Below, piece after piece: positions 7,392-16,599 of a stretch of 42,101 nt of DNA. The DNA is from Bacteriovoracaceae bacterium. GTDB lineage: Bacteria; Bdellovibrionota; Bacteriovoracia; Bacteriovoracales; Bacteriovoracaceae. Location: the NCBI GenBank assembly GCA_947451425.1, contig CANGAC010000004.1:1-42101 (forward strand), read 5' to 3'. The translations under genes were made by a program, and so were the position numbers. Numbering within the stretch: position 1 is the stretch's first letter; the number at the start of each line of letters is the position of its first letter. The notes under the pieces were generated by a model. It did no database searches. It saw only the letters and a list, made by a program, of their open reading frames with translations, and was not told the origin of the DNA.

Positions 7392-8174
7392 ATGAAAAGT
7401 TTTGTATTCATCCTCGGAGCTCTTCTATTAGCTGCTTCGTGTACCACTTCAAAAGAAGATCTCAAAAAAATCCTGAAAGAAAATCCGGATATCGTTACAG
7501 ACAGTATCAAGGCTAACCCTGCCAAGTTCATCGAAGCACTTAACGAAGCAGTTAAGTCTGCACAGGAAGGCGAAGGGAAGAGACGCGAAGAAGAAGAGAA
7601 GAAGCAGCTTGAAAACTCTTTCAACAATCCTCTTCAGGCCGAACTCCGCTCGGATGAAAACTTCCGCGGTAACAAAGACGCTCAGATTACTCTCGTAGAA
7701 TATTCAGATTTCGAGTGTCCATTCTGCTCACGCGGATTCACAACCGTGATGGAACTCATGAAGAAGTACGAAGGGAAAATCCGCTTTGCTTATAAGCACC
7801 TTCCGCTTTCTTTCCACCCGCAGGCAATGCCAGCTGCTCAGTACTACGAAGCGATCCGCCTCCAGTCTCCTGAGAAAGCATGGCAGTTCCACGATGCAGT
7901 TTATAAGAACCAGCGCGCGCTCCAGAACGGCGAAGGCTTCCTCAAGGCCGAAGCGAAGAAACTTGGTGTTGATATGAACAAGCTTGCTAAAGACGTTAAG
8001 TCTGAAGCCGTCCAGTCACGCATCGATGCTGACATGGCAGAAGCTAGTAAGTTCGGCTTCCAGGGAACTCCAGGCTTCCTTCTTAATGGTGTTCCGGTGA
8101 AAGGAGCTTACCCGGCTTCTCACTTTGACGGCATCATTGAAGAACTCAAGAAGCGCGGAAAGATCACAATCTAA
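7392..8174 (+). CDS. DsbA-family thioredoxin-fold lipoprotein
   Basis: A 260-residue protein with a lipoprotein signal (LLLAASC, Cys17), a charged helical spacer (about residues 20-85, with repeated KREEEEKKQ-type sequence), then a thioredoxin fold of the DsbA/Thioredoxin_4 type. The active site is FECPFCSRGF and the cis-Pro loop is GTPGF. It probably handles disulfides in periplasmic or surface proteins, which fits the many cysteine-rich secreted proteins nearby; the redox direction (oxidase or isomerase) cannot be read from sequence. An AAAGGA Shine-Dalgarno precedes the ATG. A strong terminator follows, separating it from the flagellar operon. Confidence 0.9.
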   Translation: MKSFVFILGALLLAASCTTSKEDLKKILKENPDIVTDSIKANPAKFIEALNEAVKSAQEGEGKRREEEEKKQLENSFNNPLQAELRSDENFRGNKDAQITLVEYSDFECPFCSRGFTTVMELMKKYEGKIRFAYKHLPLSFHPQAMPAAQYYEAIRLQSPEKAWQFHDAVYKNQRALQNGEGFLKAEAKKLGVDMNKLAKDVKSEAVQSRIDADMAEASKFGFQGTPGFLLNGVPVKGAYPASHFDGIIEELKKRGKITI

Positions 8175-8197
8175 TTCCTTCTTTCAGAATCAAAACG

Positions 8198-8227
8198 AAA
8201 GGCCCGGGTAATTCCGGGCCTTTTTTA
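8198..8227 (+). terminator. intrinsic terminator after DsbA-like gene
   Basis: AAAGGCCCGG / CCGGGCCTTT stem, about 10 bp with a six-base loop, running directly into TTTTTT. Classic Rho-independent form. Confidence 0.95.
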
Positions 8228-8328
8228 TTATGGAATGTGATTTCAGCTAGGCAAACCTTGCCGGTGTCAGGCTCTCCACTCTTCGGGACCTAAACACGGC
8301 AAAAAATACCCTGCCCCTAGGACCTTCC

Positions 8329-8357
8329 TTGCTTCTAACGCCTCATAAAGTTATAAT
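8329..8357 (+). promoter_or_regulatory. sigma70-type promoter of the fliL-fliA operon
   Basis: -35 TTGCTT (8329-8334) and -10 TATAAT (8352-8357) are separated by exactly 17 bases. This is the only good promoter between the terminator at 8227 and the fliL start at 8404. The predicted 5' leader is about 40 nt and contains a small CCCTC/GAGGG inverted repeat. No sigma54 or sigma28 element was seen here. Confidence 0.65.
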
Positions 8358-8403
8358 TTTGACAGATATCCCTCAGGATGAGGGAGCCTAAAAAGGTTTA
8401 GTC

Positions 8404-8946
8404 ATGGCAGACAACAATTCAGCAGCGGCACCGGCTTCGTCCGCAAAAAATCCTCTCCTTACTATTCTCATGGTTGTGAACATCGTTGCGATGGGTGCAG
8501 TGGCATTTTTCCAATGGCGTTTCATGCAGATGGAAGCAAGTCGTCCGGATCTCACGCGGCTTTTAAAAGAGCAGCAGGACGGAACAGTTAAGGTAGATAC
8601 AGAAGCTGCCGGAGAAATGAAGTCATCTGAAGTCGTGAAGAAAGAAAATCTTCTGACTCTCGATAGTTTCACTGTGAACCTTGCGAGTGGAGAAGGCCCG
8701 AGACGCTACGTTCGCCTCGATGCTGTTCTTAAGATGAGTGACGATGCGAAGGCTCCGGAATTTGAAGCGAGAAAGCCTCAGATCCGCGACACCATCATCA
8801 GCATTCTCAACACGAAAAAAGCTGAAGACCTTCTTATGAAAGAAGGGAAGTCGATATTAAAAGAAGAGATCAAGTCCCACATCAACTCATTTTTGGTTGA
8901 TGGGAAAGTTGAAGATATTTACTACATCAGCTTCCAGATCAACTAA
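8404..8946 (+). CDS. fliL: flagellar basal-body protein FliL
   Basis: A 180-residue single-pass inner-membrane protein. The short cytoplasmic tail is Ala/Ser-rich, the TM is at about residues 18-36 (LLTILMVVNIVAMGAVAFF), then comes a linker and a periplasmic domain typical of FliL (TLDSFTVNLAS, RRYVRLDAVLKM, IRDTIISILNTKKAEDL, VDGKVEDIYYISFQ). FliL surrounds the stator units and supports motor torque. It is the first gene of the flagellar operon, 40 bases upstream of fliM, with AAAAGG before the ATG. Confidence 0.94.
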   Translation: MADNNSAAAPASSAKNPLLTILMVVNIVAMGAVAFFQWRFMQMEASRPDLTRLLKEQQDGTVKVDTEAAGEMKSSEVVKKENLLTLDSFTVNLASGEGPRRYVRLDAVLKMSDDAKAPEFEARKPQIRDTIISILNTKKAEDLLMKEGKSILKEEIKSHINSFLVDGKVEDIYYISFQIN

Positions 8947-8985
8947 GGCAGGATGCCGTAGTTTGAAATCCCAGGAGGGGAGAAC

Positions 8986-9975
8986 ATGGCGCAGGTTTTG
9001 AGCCAGGACGAAGTAGACGCATTACTAAACGCAGTCAACGATGACGGCGATAGTTCTGCGAACGGTGCTGACGGTTTCAACGAGGTTGAAGAGACGGATG
9101 CCAACATCCAACCCTACGACCTTACGAACCAGGACCGGGTTATCCGCGGGAGAATGCCAATCCTCGAGATCATCTACGAGCGCTTCATTCGTCAGTTCCG
9201 CGTTTCCCTTTCTAACTCACTCAGGAAAATTTCGACGATCTCCATGATCTCGACCGATCTTTTGAAGTTCGGTGAGTTTGTGAACACACTCCCGATTCCT
9301 TCATGCATGTGTATCATGCGCTTTAACGAACTCAGAGGCCCGGCCCTGATCGTTTTCGAATCAAAACTCGCTTACGCCATCATCGATTCCTACTTCGGGG
9401 GAACAGACCGTCCGTTCACAAAGATTGAAGGGAAGGAATTCACTTCGATCGAGCTCTCATTCATGAGACGCGTGATGGACATGGCGATCAACGACCTCGA
9501 AGAAGCCTGGGCACCGGTTCACAGAATCGACGCTCAGTATTCGCGTACCGAGATTAACCCTCAGTTCGTGGGTGTGGTTCCTCCTTCAGACGTTATTATC
9601 ACCACGACTTTCGAAGTGGAGTTTGAATCCGCCTCGGGAACGATCATGGTGGTGATTCCGTACTCAACCATTGAGCCGATTAAGCAGAAACTCTCGTCAA
9701 GCTTCCAGGCCGATAACGATGTCGTGGATACGCTCTGGACCCGTTCCATGCAGGAACATGTTCAGCACGCGCAGGCGACAGCGATCGTGAAACTCGGTGA
9801 AACAGAAATGACGATCGGTGATCTCGTGGGCCTTCAGGTCGGCGACATCATTCCGCTTTCGCAGGAAGTTTCCGGTGAGCTCGATCTCGAGATTGAAGAT
9901 GCGAAGAAAATGAAGTGCCTGATCGGTGTCTACAAGGGCAACCGCGCTGTTCAAATTACTAAAAGAATCACATAA
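8986..9975 (+). CDS. fliM: flagellar motor switch protein FliM
   Basis: 329 residues. The N-terminal LSQDEVDALLNAV is the conserved CheY-P-binding peptide. It is followed by the central CheC-like domain (residues ~45-235, including GGTDRPF) and a C-terminal SpoA domain (LGETEMTIGDLVGLQVGDIIPL). FliM forms the cytoplasmic C-ring and sets rotation direction. The conserved CheY-binding peptide indicates that a chemotaxis pathway is present elsewhere. A strong AGGAGGGGAG ribosome-binding site precedes the ATG. Confidence 0.97.
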   Translation: MAQVLSQDEVDALLNAVNDDGDSSANGADGFNEVEETDANIQPYDLTNQDRVIRGRMPILEIIYERFIRQFRVSLSNSLRKISTISMISTDLLKFGEFVNTLPIPSCMCIMRFNELRGPALIVFESKLAYAIIDSYFGGTDRPFTKIEGKEFTSIELSFMRRVMDMAINDLEEAWAPVHRIDAQYSRTEINPQFVGVVPPSDVIITTTFEVEFESASGTIMVVIPYSTIEPIKQKLSSSFQADNDVVDTLWTRSMQEHVQHAQATAIVKLGETEMTIGDLVGLQVGDIIPLSQEVSGELDLEIEDAKKMKCLIGVYKGNRAVQITKRIT

Positions 9976-9987
9976 AGGAATATCACC

Positions 9988-10344
9988 ATGGCGAATCCAG
10001 AAATGTCTGAAAATAACAAAGATGCCATCCGTGAACTCGCGGACCAGTTTAAGGCCGGTGATGATGCCTTAAATAAACTGAAAATCCAGAACCTCGACTT
10101 CATCCTCGATATCCCGCTCAAAGTGAGTGTGGAACTTGGTCGCGCGAAGGTGATCATTAAGGATCTCCTCCAGCTTGGTCAGGGGTCGGTGCTTGAACTT
10201 GATAAGCTCGCCGGTGAACCACTTGAGGTTCTCGTGAATGGCAAGCTCGTTGCAAGAGGTGAGGTCGTTGTGGTGAACGAGAAATTCGGGATCCGCTTAA
10301 CAGATATCATCAGCCCACTAGAAAGAATTGAGTCTCTGAAGTAA
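9988..10344 (+). CDS. fliN: flagellar motor switch protein FliN
   Basis: 118 residues. The C-terminal SpoA domain ([41 protein letters not shown] in part, and [15 protein letters not shown]) is the C-ring base module, and the short N-terminus is charged. FliN multimerises with FliM and docks the FliH-FliI export ATPase complex. It starts 12 bases after fliM. Confidence 0.96.
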   Translation: MANPEMSENNKDAIRELADQFKAGDDALNKLKIQNLDFILDIPLKVSVELGRAKVIIKDLLQLGQGSVLELDKLAGEPLEVLVNGKLVARGEVVVVNEKFGIRLTDIISPLERIESLK

Positions 10345-10390
10345 CAGTAGTTTAAGTAGATAGTTTCGATAAACCAGGAAGGAATATCGT

Positions 10391-11596
10391 ATGAACAGGA
10401 AGTTTTTAGCAGCAACCTTTGCGACACTGGTCACATTTAGCGCCTACGCGGGTGTCAAAGTGACGGGCCTTGACCTTCGCACGGATGGTCAGAATGGCTT
10501 TGTTAATGTCGCGCTTGAAGGACGCTCCAACGATCTTCCAGATGTGAAGGTTTTCGGAAATTCCATTGAAATTACCCTCACGAATGCAGAAGCCTTTCCG
10601 GCGATCATGAAAAATATTCGTGGTGCCGCGCTTACGGCGAACGTCCTGAACGGCAAGGCGATCATCCGCGCCACTCTTCCTTACGCAATCAACGCTTCGG
10701 CGGTTGATCTCGGCTGGAAAAATAACAACATTGAAGTTCTTTTCCCTCGTGGTGTCGCAACGACAAACGTCAACCGCGCTCCAACCAGAGAAATTACCAT
10801 TGCGACTGACACAATGGCCCCTCAGGCCCCGGTCGTAAAAAAAGCTGAAGAGAAAAAGACTGCTCCCACTGCTGCAGCTCCGGCCCCGAAAAATGAACCA
10901 GCCTCTTCCGCTTCCAAGCTCGGCGCGGTTAAAAAAGAAGAACTCAACGAAGACTACCTGAACAAGCTCATGAACGAGAAAGACCAGGCGAAAGTCGAGA
11001 CAGCAAAAGACGAAGTGAAACTCGCTGCTGCTGCTCCGGCCAGAACTCAGGCGAAAGTCGAAGTTCCGAAAGCTCCGGGTGCTGATTCGTTCTCATTCGC
11101 GGGATACGCGGCGAAGTTCACCCTGTTCCTCGGATTAGTCCTGGGCCTTTTCTACGGAGTCGTTCAGGTTCTGAAGAAAGGTGTCTTCAATAAAGGGAAA
11201 CTCGGGTTCCTCAATAACGGAAAAATGATCGAAGTCCTCTCGACAACGTACATCGCTCCGAAAAAATCCCTCATGATCGTGAAGGCGCACAAGCAGCTCT
11301 TCCTCGTCTCCAATTCTGAAGCCGGTCTTCAATTCCTCGCGGAAATGAAAGACACGAGCGGCATCATCAAAGAAGGCGAGAAGGTCATCACCGGAACGAA
11401 CTTCGATCTCAGCATGCTGAATGCCGAGGCCAATAACGAAGAATCGAAAATCACTTTAAAAGAAAACATCATGGAGTCGACACCGGTGTCGGATGAAACT
11501 CCGCTCTCGCGTATTGCGAAAGCGACGGATGTGGTAAAATTCTCAGAAGAACTTAAAAAGAAGGCGAGAAAGCTCAAGCCAATCGAGTTTAACTGA
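10391..11596 (+). CDS. fliO: FliO-family export assembly protein with AMIN-like periplasmic extension
   Basis: At 401 residues this is much longer than enteric FliO (about 120). Order: signal-like N-terminus (MNRKFLAATFATLVTFSAYA); a beta-rich region, ~22-125, resembling an AMIN domain (GFVNVALEG ... SIEITLTNAEAFP ... IEVLFPRG); an Ala/Pro/Lys-rich linker, ~130-230; a TM segment (TLFLGLVLGLFYGVVQVL); the FliO domain (MIEVLSTTYIAPKKSLMIVKA); and a cytoplasmic tail. FliO helps assemble the FliP ring. Position between fliN and fliP supports the call, and the stop overlaps the fliP start (TGATG). Extended periplasmic FliO is known in Helicobacter. The AMIN label is by eye. Confidence 0.88.
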   Translation: MNRKFLAATFATLVTFSAYAGVKVTGLDLRTDGQNGFVNVALEGRSNDLPDVKVFGNSIEITLTNAEAFPAIMKNIRGAALTANVLNGKAIIRATLPYAINASAVDLGWKNNNIEVLFPRGVATTNVNRAPTREITIATDTMAPQAPVVKKAEEKKTAPTAAAPAPKNEPASSASKLGAVKKEELNEDYLNKLMNEKDQAKVETAKDEVKLAAAAPARTQAKVEVPKAPGADSFSFAGYAAKFTLFLGLVLGLFYGVVQVLKKGVFNKGKLGFLNNGKMIEVLSTTYIAPKKSLMIVKAHKQLFLVSNSEAGLQFLAEMKDTSGIIKEGEKVITGTNFDLSMLNAEANNEESKITLKENIMESTPVSDETPLSRIAKATDVVKFSEELKKKARKLKPIEFN

Positions 11597-12327
11597 TGTT
11601 CATTTTTGCTCTGGTAGCCGCTCTTTTTTCAGGCACAGTTTTCGCTCAGACCGCTACCAGCCTTCCTGGTGTTGCGGTCAATTTCGGCCAGGGCACAAAC
11701 CTCGTTGATACGATCGAAGTTCTTCTCCTCTTCACCGTTCTCACTCTCGCTCCGGCGATTATCATCCTTTGCACATCCTTCACCCGTATCGTGGTTGTTC
11801 TCTCCTTCATGAGACAGGCCCTCGGTACGCAGAACATGCCACCCAATCAGTTACTCATCGGGTTCGCTATGTTCTTATCGATCTTTGTCATGATGCCGAC
11901 GGGGAAATCGATTTATGAAAACACCCTGAAGCCCTATCAGGCAAAACAGATCGATGGAGTCCAGGCCATGAAAGGTCTTGAGACAGATCTGCGGGCCTTC
12001 ATGGAAAAGCACGTGAGAAAAGCCGACATTGGATTGTTCTTCGATGTGACCGGTGAAGCAGCTCCCTCAGACATCAAAGCTGTTCCCACTCACTATCTCA
12101 TTCCTGCTTTCATTATTTCTGAACTTAAGACCGCATTCCAGATCGGCTTCCTCCTCTACATTCCGTTCATCGTGCTCGACATGGTCGTGGCTTCGGTGCT
12201 CATGGCGATGGGGATGATGATGCTTCCGCCGATGCTGGTTTCGATGCCGTTTAAACTTCTGCTTTTCGTCCTCGTGGATGGCTGGCAGCTCGTGACGGGT
12301 GCGATCCTGCGCTCGTTCAACACTTAG
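11596..12327 (+). CDS. fliP: flagellar export gate protein FliP
   Basis: 243 residues with a cleavable signal peptide (MFIFALVAALFSGTVFA), as usual for FliP. Conserved blocks include PAIIILCTSFTRIVVVLSF, RQALGTQNMPPNQ, a periplasmic loop, and the C-terminal AMGMMMLPP / PFKLLLFVLVDGW. Five copies form the core of the export gate with FliQ and FliR. It overlaps the fliO stop by one base. Confidence 0.97.
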   Translation: MFIFALVAALFSGTVFAQTATSLPGVAVNFGQGTNLVDTIEVLLLFTVLTLAPAIIILCTSFTRIVVVLSFMRQALGTQNMPPNQLLIGFAMFLSIFVMMPTGKSIYENTLKPYQAKQIDGVQAMKGLETDLRAFMEKHVRKADIGLFFDVTGEAAPSDIKAVPTHYLIPAFIISELKTAFQIGFLLYIPFIVLDMVVASVLMAMGMMMLPPMLVSMPFKLLLFVLVDGWQLVTGAILRSFNT

Positions 12328-12336
12328 GAGTGATGA

Positions 12337-12609
12337 ATGGAAAATGAATTTGCCATTGAAGTGGTAAACCAGGCCATCAAAGTCGCCCTGATGCTTTCGG
12401 CTCCCATGCTGATCGGTGCTCTGGTCGTCGGTATTCTCGTTTCGATTTTCCAGGCCGTCACCCAGATCAACGAACAGACACTTTCCTTCATTCCCAAGAT
12501 CCTTGTGATCATCGCGGCCCTCGTTATTTTCAGCCCGTGGATGATGGAGACGATGGTGAGTTACACGCATGATCTCTTCACGTCGATCCCGGAACTCATC
12601 CGCCGATGA
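12337..12609 (+). CDS. fliQ: flagellar export gate protein FliQ
   Basis: 90 residues in two hydrophobic hairpin helices, with the conserved FQAVTQINEQTLSFIPKI. It is a component of the FliP5Q4R1 gate. AGGAG lies about 7 nt before the ATG, and its last codons overlap the fliR start (ATGA). Confidence 0.97.
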   Translation: MENEFAIEVVNQAIKVALMLSAPMLIGALVVGILVSIFQAVTQINEQTLSFIPKILVIIAALVIFSPWMMETMVSYTHDLFTSIPELIRR

Positions 12610-13388
12610 ACGTAGCTCTTGGAGATCCTGTTGTCTTTCTCGCTTTCTGGATCTCCTTTGCCCGGTGGACAGCCGTCCTCATGCAGATCCCCTTATTTGA
12701 TAACGTCTCGGTTCCCGGCATTGTAAAAATTCTCACGAGTTTCCTCATTTCCTTCGCCTTTTTTCCTCACCTGCAGGGCACGCTTGTTGCAGAAGTACGG
12801 ACAGTGGGAACAGAGAATATCTGGATCCTCATCATGTTCCATACAACCGCGGGGTTAATTATCGGATTTCTGGTGAAATGTATCATGTCCCTTTTCATTG
12901 CTACCGGTAGCATTCTGACCCAGCAGATTGGTTTTGCCAGTGTCAGTTATTTTGACCCTACTCAGGGCCAGCAAGTGGGTCCTTTCGAGCGGCTCATCGA
13001 GTGGACGATGATCATACTTGTTCTATCATCTGGCGCCCTGGTTCCCATGTTTCGAGGGGTTTTCCAGTCGTTCTATTCAGTCAACTTTGCACACGCTGAT
13101 AAACTTCTGAAAACGCCTGAATATTTCGTGTTATTCTTTAAGTCAGCGTTCAGTGCGGCCGTGCTTCTGGCGGGCCCGCTGATCTTCGCGAACTTGCTCA
13201 TGAACCTGGTCTTCGGAATTGTCGCAAGAACCGTTCCTCAGATGAATGTTCTCATGGTGAGTTTCGTGGTGAATATCGGACTGGGACTTCTTCTCTTCTT
13301 AGGAATAGCAGAGGAGTTTTTCCAAGTGAGTTTTGATCTGTACGTTGAGAAATTGGGCGAATGGTTTCAGTTCCTCACGAACAACTAA
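12606..13388 (+). CDS. fliR: flagellar export gate protein FliR
   Basis: 260 residues of mostly membrane helices, including the conserved GFASVSYFDPTQGQQ-type block and NLVFGIVARTVPQMNV. One copy completes the export gate and contacts FlhB. It overlaps fliQ by four bases, which suggests translational coupling and fixed stoichiometry. Confidence 0.96.
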   Translation: MNVALGDPVVFLAFWISFARWTAVLMQIPLFDNVSVPGIVKILTSFLISFAFFPHLQGTLVAEVRTVGTENIWILIMFHTTAGLIIGFLVKCIMSLFIATGSILTQQIGFASVSYFDPTQGQQVGPFERLIEWTMIILVLSSGALVPMFRGVFQSFYSVNFAHADKLLKTPEYFVLFFKSAFSAAVLLAGPLIFANLLMNLVFGIVARTVPQMNVLMVSFVVNIGLGLLLFLGIAEEFFQVSFDLYVEKLGEWFQFLTNN

Positions 13389-13405
13389 CGTAATCGGGGC
13401 ATAGG

Positions 13406-14488
13406 ATGGCCGACGAAAACGAAAACGACGCGGAAAAGACGGAAGAGCCGTCCCAATACCGCATAGACGAAGCCCGCAAGAAGGGTGATGTAGCTCAGTC
13501 AAAAGAGCTCTCGTCTGTTCTCATCCTCTCGGGATCTCTCCTCACGCTCATCATCTGCGGAATGTACATCTACGAAGTCTTCACGGACTTCATCGAATAC
13601 GCTTACAAGATCGACTGGCGCCTGGCCTACGAGAAAGAAAAATTCGCTGAGATCTTCCGTCAGACGGCCTGGTCATTCGTAAAATGTTTAGCTCCGTCCT
13701 TCGGTGCTTCACTTTGCCTGGGTGTCTTCACACAGTTTATCCAGGTGGGATTTCTTTACTCGCCGGAAATTCTCACTGCTGATATCACCCGCTTAAATCC
13801 GGTCTCCGGCTTCGGTCGTCTCTTTTCCAAGAAAGCGATCGTTGAAGCTCTCAAAGGTATCTTCAAGTTCACGGTCGTGATCACCATCACGTACAGCGTG
13901 ATCAAGGATAACGTCGGCTCAATGCTGGGATTCCTTCACGCAGACGCCGCTCATTCTTTGATGTATGGGAAATACCTGATGGTGAAACTTGGCTTTTCCA
14001 TTCTACTGGGCCTGGGTGTGATCGCTCTCATGGATTTTGCGTGGGAGAAGTGGTCGTACCGTAAGAAAATGATGATGACCAAGCAGGAAGCTAAGGAAGA
14101 GGCGAAGGAAAAAGACGGGAATCCGGAAGTGAAGAACAAGATCCGCCAGATCCAGCGCCAGATGGCGACGAAGCGGATGATGAATGATGTGAAAAAAGCT
14201 GACGTGATCGTCACAAATCCGACCCATATTAGTGTAGCATTGAAGTATGACGGTGATGGCATGATCGCTCCCGCGGTAGTGGCAAAAGGTGCCGATCATC
14301 TGGCGCTTCGCATTCGGGAGATTGCGAAGGAAAATGACATTCCCGTTGTCGAGAACATCATGCTGGCCCGGACTCTTTACAAGACAGTGAAGGTTGGGCA
14401 CGGAGTTCCGAGAACATTATATAAAGCGGTGGCTGAAATTCTCGCGTTTGTTTACAAACTGAGAAAGAAACAGAAAGCGCTGAAATAG
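13406..14488 (+). CDS. flhB: flagellar export switch protein FlhB
   Basis: 360 residues. The charged N-terminus contains EKTEEPSQYRIDEARKKGDVAQSKEL, a FlhB hallmark (only part quoted). Four TM helices follow, then a cytoplasmic domain with the autocleavage motif NPTH in VIVTNPTHISVALKYD. Cleavage between N and P switches export from rod/hook to filament substrates. It ends with the family-typical REIAKENDIPVVEN ... LARTLYK region. It follows fliR by 17 bases. Confidence 0.97.
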   Translation: MADENENDAEKTEEPSQYRIDEARKKGDVAQSKELSSVLILSGSLLTLIICGMYIYEVFTDFIEYAYKIDWRLAYEKEKFAEIFRQTAWSFVKCLAPSFGASLCLGVFTQFIQVGFLYSPEILTADITRLNPVSGFGRLFSKKAIVEALKGIFKFTVVITITYSVIKDNVGSMLGFLHADAAHSLMYGKYLMVKLGFSILLGLGVIALMDFAWEKWSYRKKMMMTKQEAKEEAKEKDGNPEVKNKIRQIQRQMATKRMMNDVKKADVIVTNPTHISVALKYDGDGMIAPAVVAKGADHLALRIREIAKENDIPVVENIMLARTLYKTVKVGHGVPRTLYKAVAEILAFVYKLRKKQKALK

Positions 14489-14520
14489 TTTTTTAAAGCT
14501 CAGGAAGAGCGGAGTAACTT

Positions 14521-16596
14521 ATGGATAAGTTTTTTGAAAAGCTCAAAATCTTTTCTCAAAATTCCGATTTAGCAATCGCACTCGGTTTGATCGCCGTCCT
14601 CGGCGTGATGGTCGTGCCGGTTCCGCCAATCGTACTTGATGTCTTTCTGGCCTTCTCGATTGCGATTTCGATCGGGATTCTCCTGATGTCGGTGTACGCA
14701 AGAAAGCCGCTGGATTTCTCGACCTTCCCGTCAATCCTTCTCGTGACGACCCTCTTGCGTCTGTCACTGAACGTGGCCTCTACCCGTAACATTCTCCTTC
14801 ACGGAGCAACGGACGGAACTGCAGCTGCCGGTCACATCATCGAAGCCTTCGGTGAGTTCGTGGTCGGAGGTAACTACGCCGTCGGTATCATCATCTTCAT
14901 GATCCTCGTCGTCATTAACTTTATCGTTATTACAAAAGGTGCCGGTCGAGTCGCTGAAGTAAGTGCACGATTCACTCTCGATGCGATGCCAGGTAAACAG
15001 ATGGCGATCGATGCCGACTTAAATGCCGGCCTTATCAATGAAACAGAGGCCAAACGCCGTCGTGCGGAAGTCGCACAGGAAGCAGACTTTTACGGGTCCA
15101 TGGACGGTGCTTCGAAGTTCGTTCGAGGAGATGCCATCGCAGGTATCCTGATCACAGCGATTAACATCATCGGCGGTATCATCGTCGGTGTTGCCCAGAA
15201 CGATATGTCTTTCTCGGATGCCGCAAGAGTCTTCACCCTCCTCACGGTCGGGGATGGATTGATTGCGCAGATTCCAGCACTGATTATCTCTACAGCTGCC
15301 GGTCTCATCACAACCCGAAATTCCAATTCCAATGCTCTCGGAAACCAGGTCGGCCAGGAATTCGGCGCGCACCCGAAAGCTTTCTACATCACTGCGGTTG
15401 CGATCGGAATGTTCGGTTTTATTCCGGGCTTTCCTTTCATCCCATTCTTTCTCGTTGCCGGGCTCATTGCCTTCGCCGGATTCAAGATTGAGAGGAACAA
15501 GGAAAACGCAAAAGTCGCAGAAGCAAAAACAGCTGTCCAGGAAACAAAAGAGAAGAAAGAAACTCTCGAGTCTCTTCTTCCGGTGGAACTGGTTCAGCTC
15601 GAGGTTGGATACGGAATTGTATCGATCGTGGATGCCGAACAGAACGGAGACCTTCTCGAACGTATCTCTCATATCAGAAAGCAATTTGCTCTCGACTGGG
15701 GGGTTATCATCCCTTCCGTTCGTATCAAAGATAACCTGGAACTCAAGCCGGGTGGTTACTCCATCAAGCTCAAGGGAATGGAAATTGCCAAGGGTGAGCT
15801 CCAGCCTGATCACATGATGGCGATGGATCCGGGAACTGTGATTGAGCAGATGGATGGAGTGCCGACAAAAGAGCCGGTCTTCGGGCTCCCTGCGATCTGG
15901 ATTACGGACGACAGAAAAGATGAAGCCCAGTACAACGGTTACACCGTGGTGGATCTCTCGACAATTGTTGCGACTCACTTAACAGAAGTCCTGAAATCGA
16001 GTCTCTCTGAACTCTTCGGTCGTCAGGAACTCGTGAAAGTTCTCGATACCTTCAAGGAAGAGAATCCTAAAATTGTTTCGGATCTCATTCCGGAAATCAT
16101 GCCACTCGGAGTGGTGCTCAAAGTTCTTCAGAATCTTCTGCGCGAAGGTGTTTCGGTTCGTGATCTTCGCTCCATCCTCGAAACGCTCGCGGAATTCGGT
16201 CCATCAGCGAAGGACCCGGATACGCTTACGGAATACGTCCGCCAGTCGCTTTACCGCACGATCACGGAACGGATCAAGGGCTCGCAGGGTGATGTTCCGC
16301 TCTTCACTCTCGACCGCGGTCTGGAAGAAGCGGTGGCCCGCTCAATCATCAATACTGATCATGGTTCGCAGCTGAATCTTGATCCGAAAGTGACTCAGAC
16401 GATCCTCGCATCTCTCAATGAAAAAATTGAAGAAGCAACTTCACAGGGCGAGAAGATGGTGGTGCTTTGTTCACCGGTCATCCGTCGTCACTTCAAGAAG
16501 TTGACTGAAAAATTCATTCCCAACATGATCGTGGTCAGTCATAATGAACTTAGTCCAGATATTAACATCCGATCTCTCGGTACCGTGAGGTTGTAA
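14521..16596 (+). CDS. flhA: flagellar export protein FlhA
   Basis: 691 residues. An N-terminal region with about eight TM helices carries the FHIPEP signature ARFTLDAMPGKQMAIDADLN; an acidic/lysine linker near residue 330 leads to a large cytoplasmic domain that docks chaperone-substrate complexes. It forms the nonameric ring under the gate and couples proton flow to export. GGAG precedes the ATG, and flhF starts three bases after the stop. Confidence 0.97.
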   Translation: MDKFFEKLKIFSQNSDLAIALGLIAVLGVMVVPVPPIVLDVFLAFSIAISIGILLMSVYARKPLDFSTFPSILLVTTLLRLSLNVASTRNILLHGATDGTAAAGHIIEAFGEFVVGGNYAVGIIIFMILVVINFIVITKGAGRVAEVSARFTLDAMPGKQMAIDADLNAGLINETEAKRRRAEVAQEADFYGSMDGASKFVRGDAIAGILITAINIIGGIIVGVAQNDMSFSDAARVFTLLTVGDGLIAQIPALIISTAAGLITTRNSNSNALGNQVGQEFGAHPKAFYITAVAIGMFGFIPGFPFIPFFLVAGLIAFAGFKIERNKENAKVAEAKTAVQETKEKKETLESLLPVELVQLEVGYGIVSIVDAEQNGDLLERISHIRKQFALDWGVIIPSVRIKDNLELKPGGYSIKLKGMEIAKGELQPDHMMAMDPGTVIEQMDGVPTKEPVFGLPAIWITDDRKDEAQYNGYTVVDLSTIVATHLTEVLKSSLSELFGRQELVKVLDTFKEENPKIVSDLIPEIMPLGVVLKVLQNLLREGVSVRDLRSILETLAEFGPSAKDPDTLTEYVRQSLYRTITERIKGSQGDVPLFTLDRGLEEAVARSIINTDHGSQLNLDPKVTQTILASLNEKIEEATSQGEKMVVLCSPVIRRHFKKLTEKFIPNMIVVSHNELSPDINIRSLGTVRL

Positions 16597-16599
16597 AGA

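Noticed and set aside
8359-8364. Perfect TTGACA just after the fliL promoter -10
   Set aside because: No -10 hexamer at 16-18 bases downstream; the upstream TTGCTT/TATAAT pair is the better promoter.
10345-10390. TTTCGATAA before fliO as a sigma28 -10 element
   Set aside because: No TAAA-type -35 at the required spacing; the gene sits inside an operon.
15019-15978. 319-aa antisense ORF within flhA
   Set aside because: Complement of strongly conserved flhA coding sequence; the product is Arg/Asp/Cys-rich and unlike real proteins.
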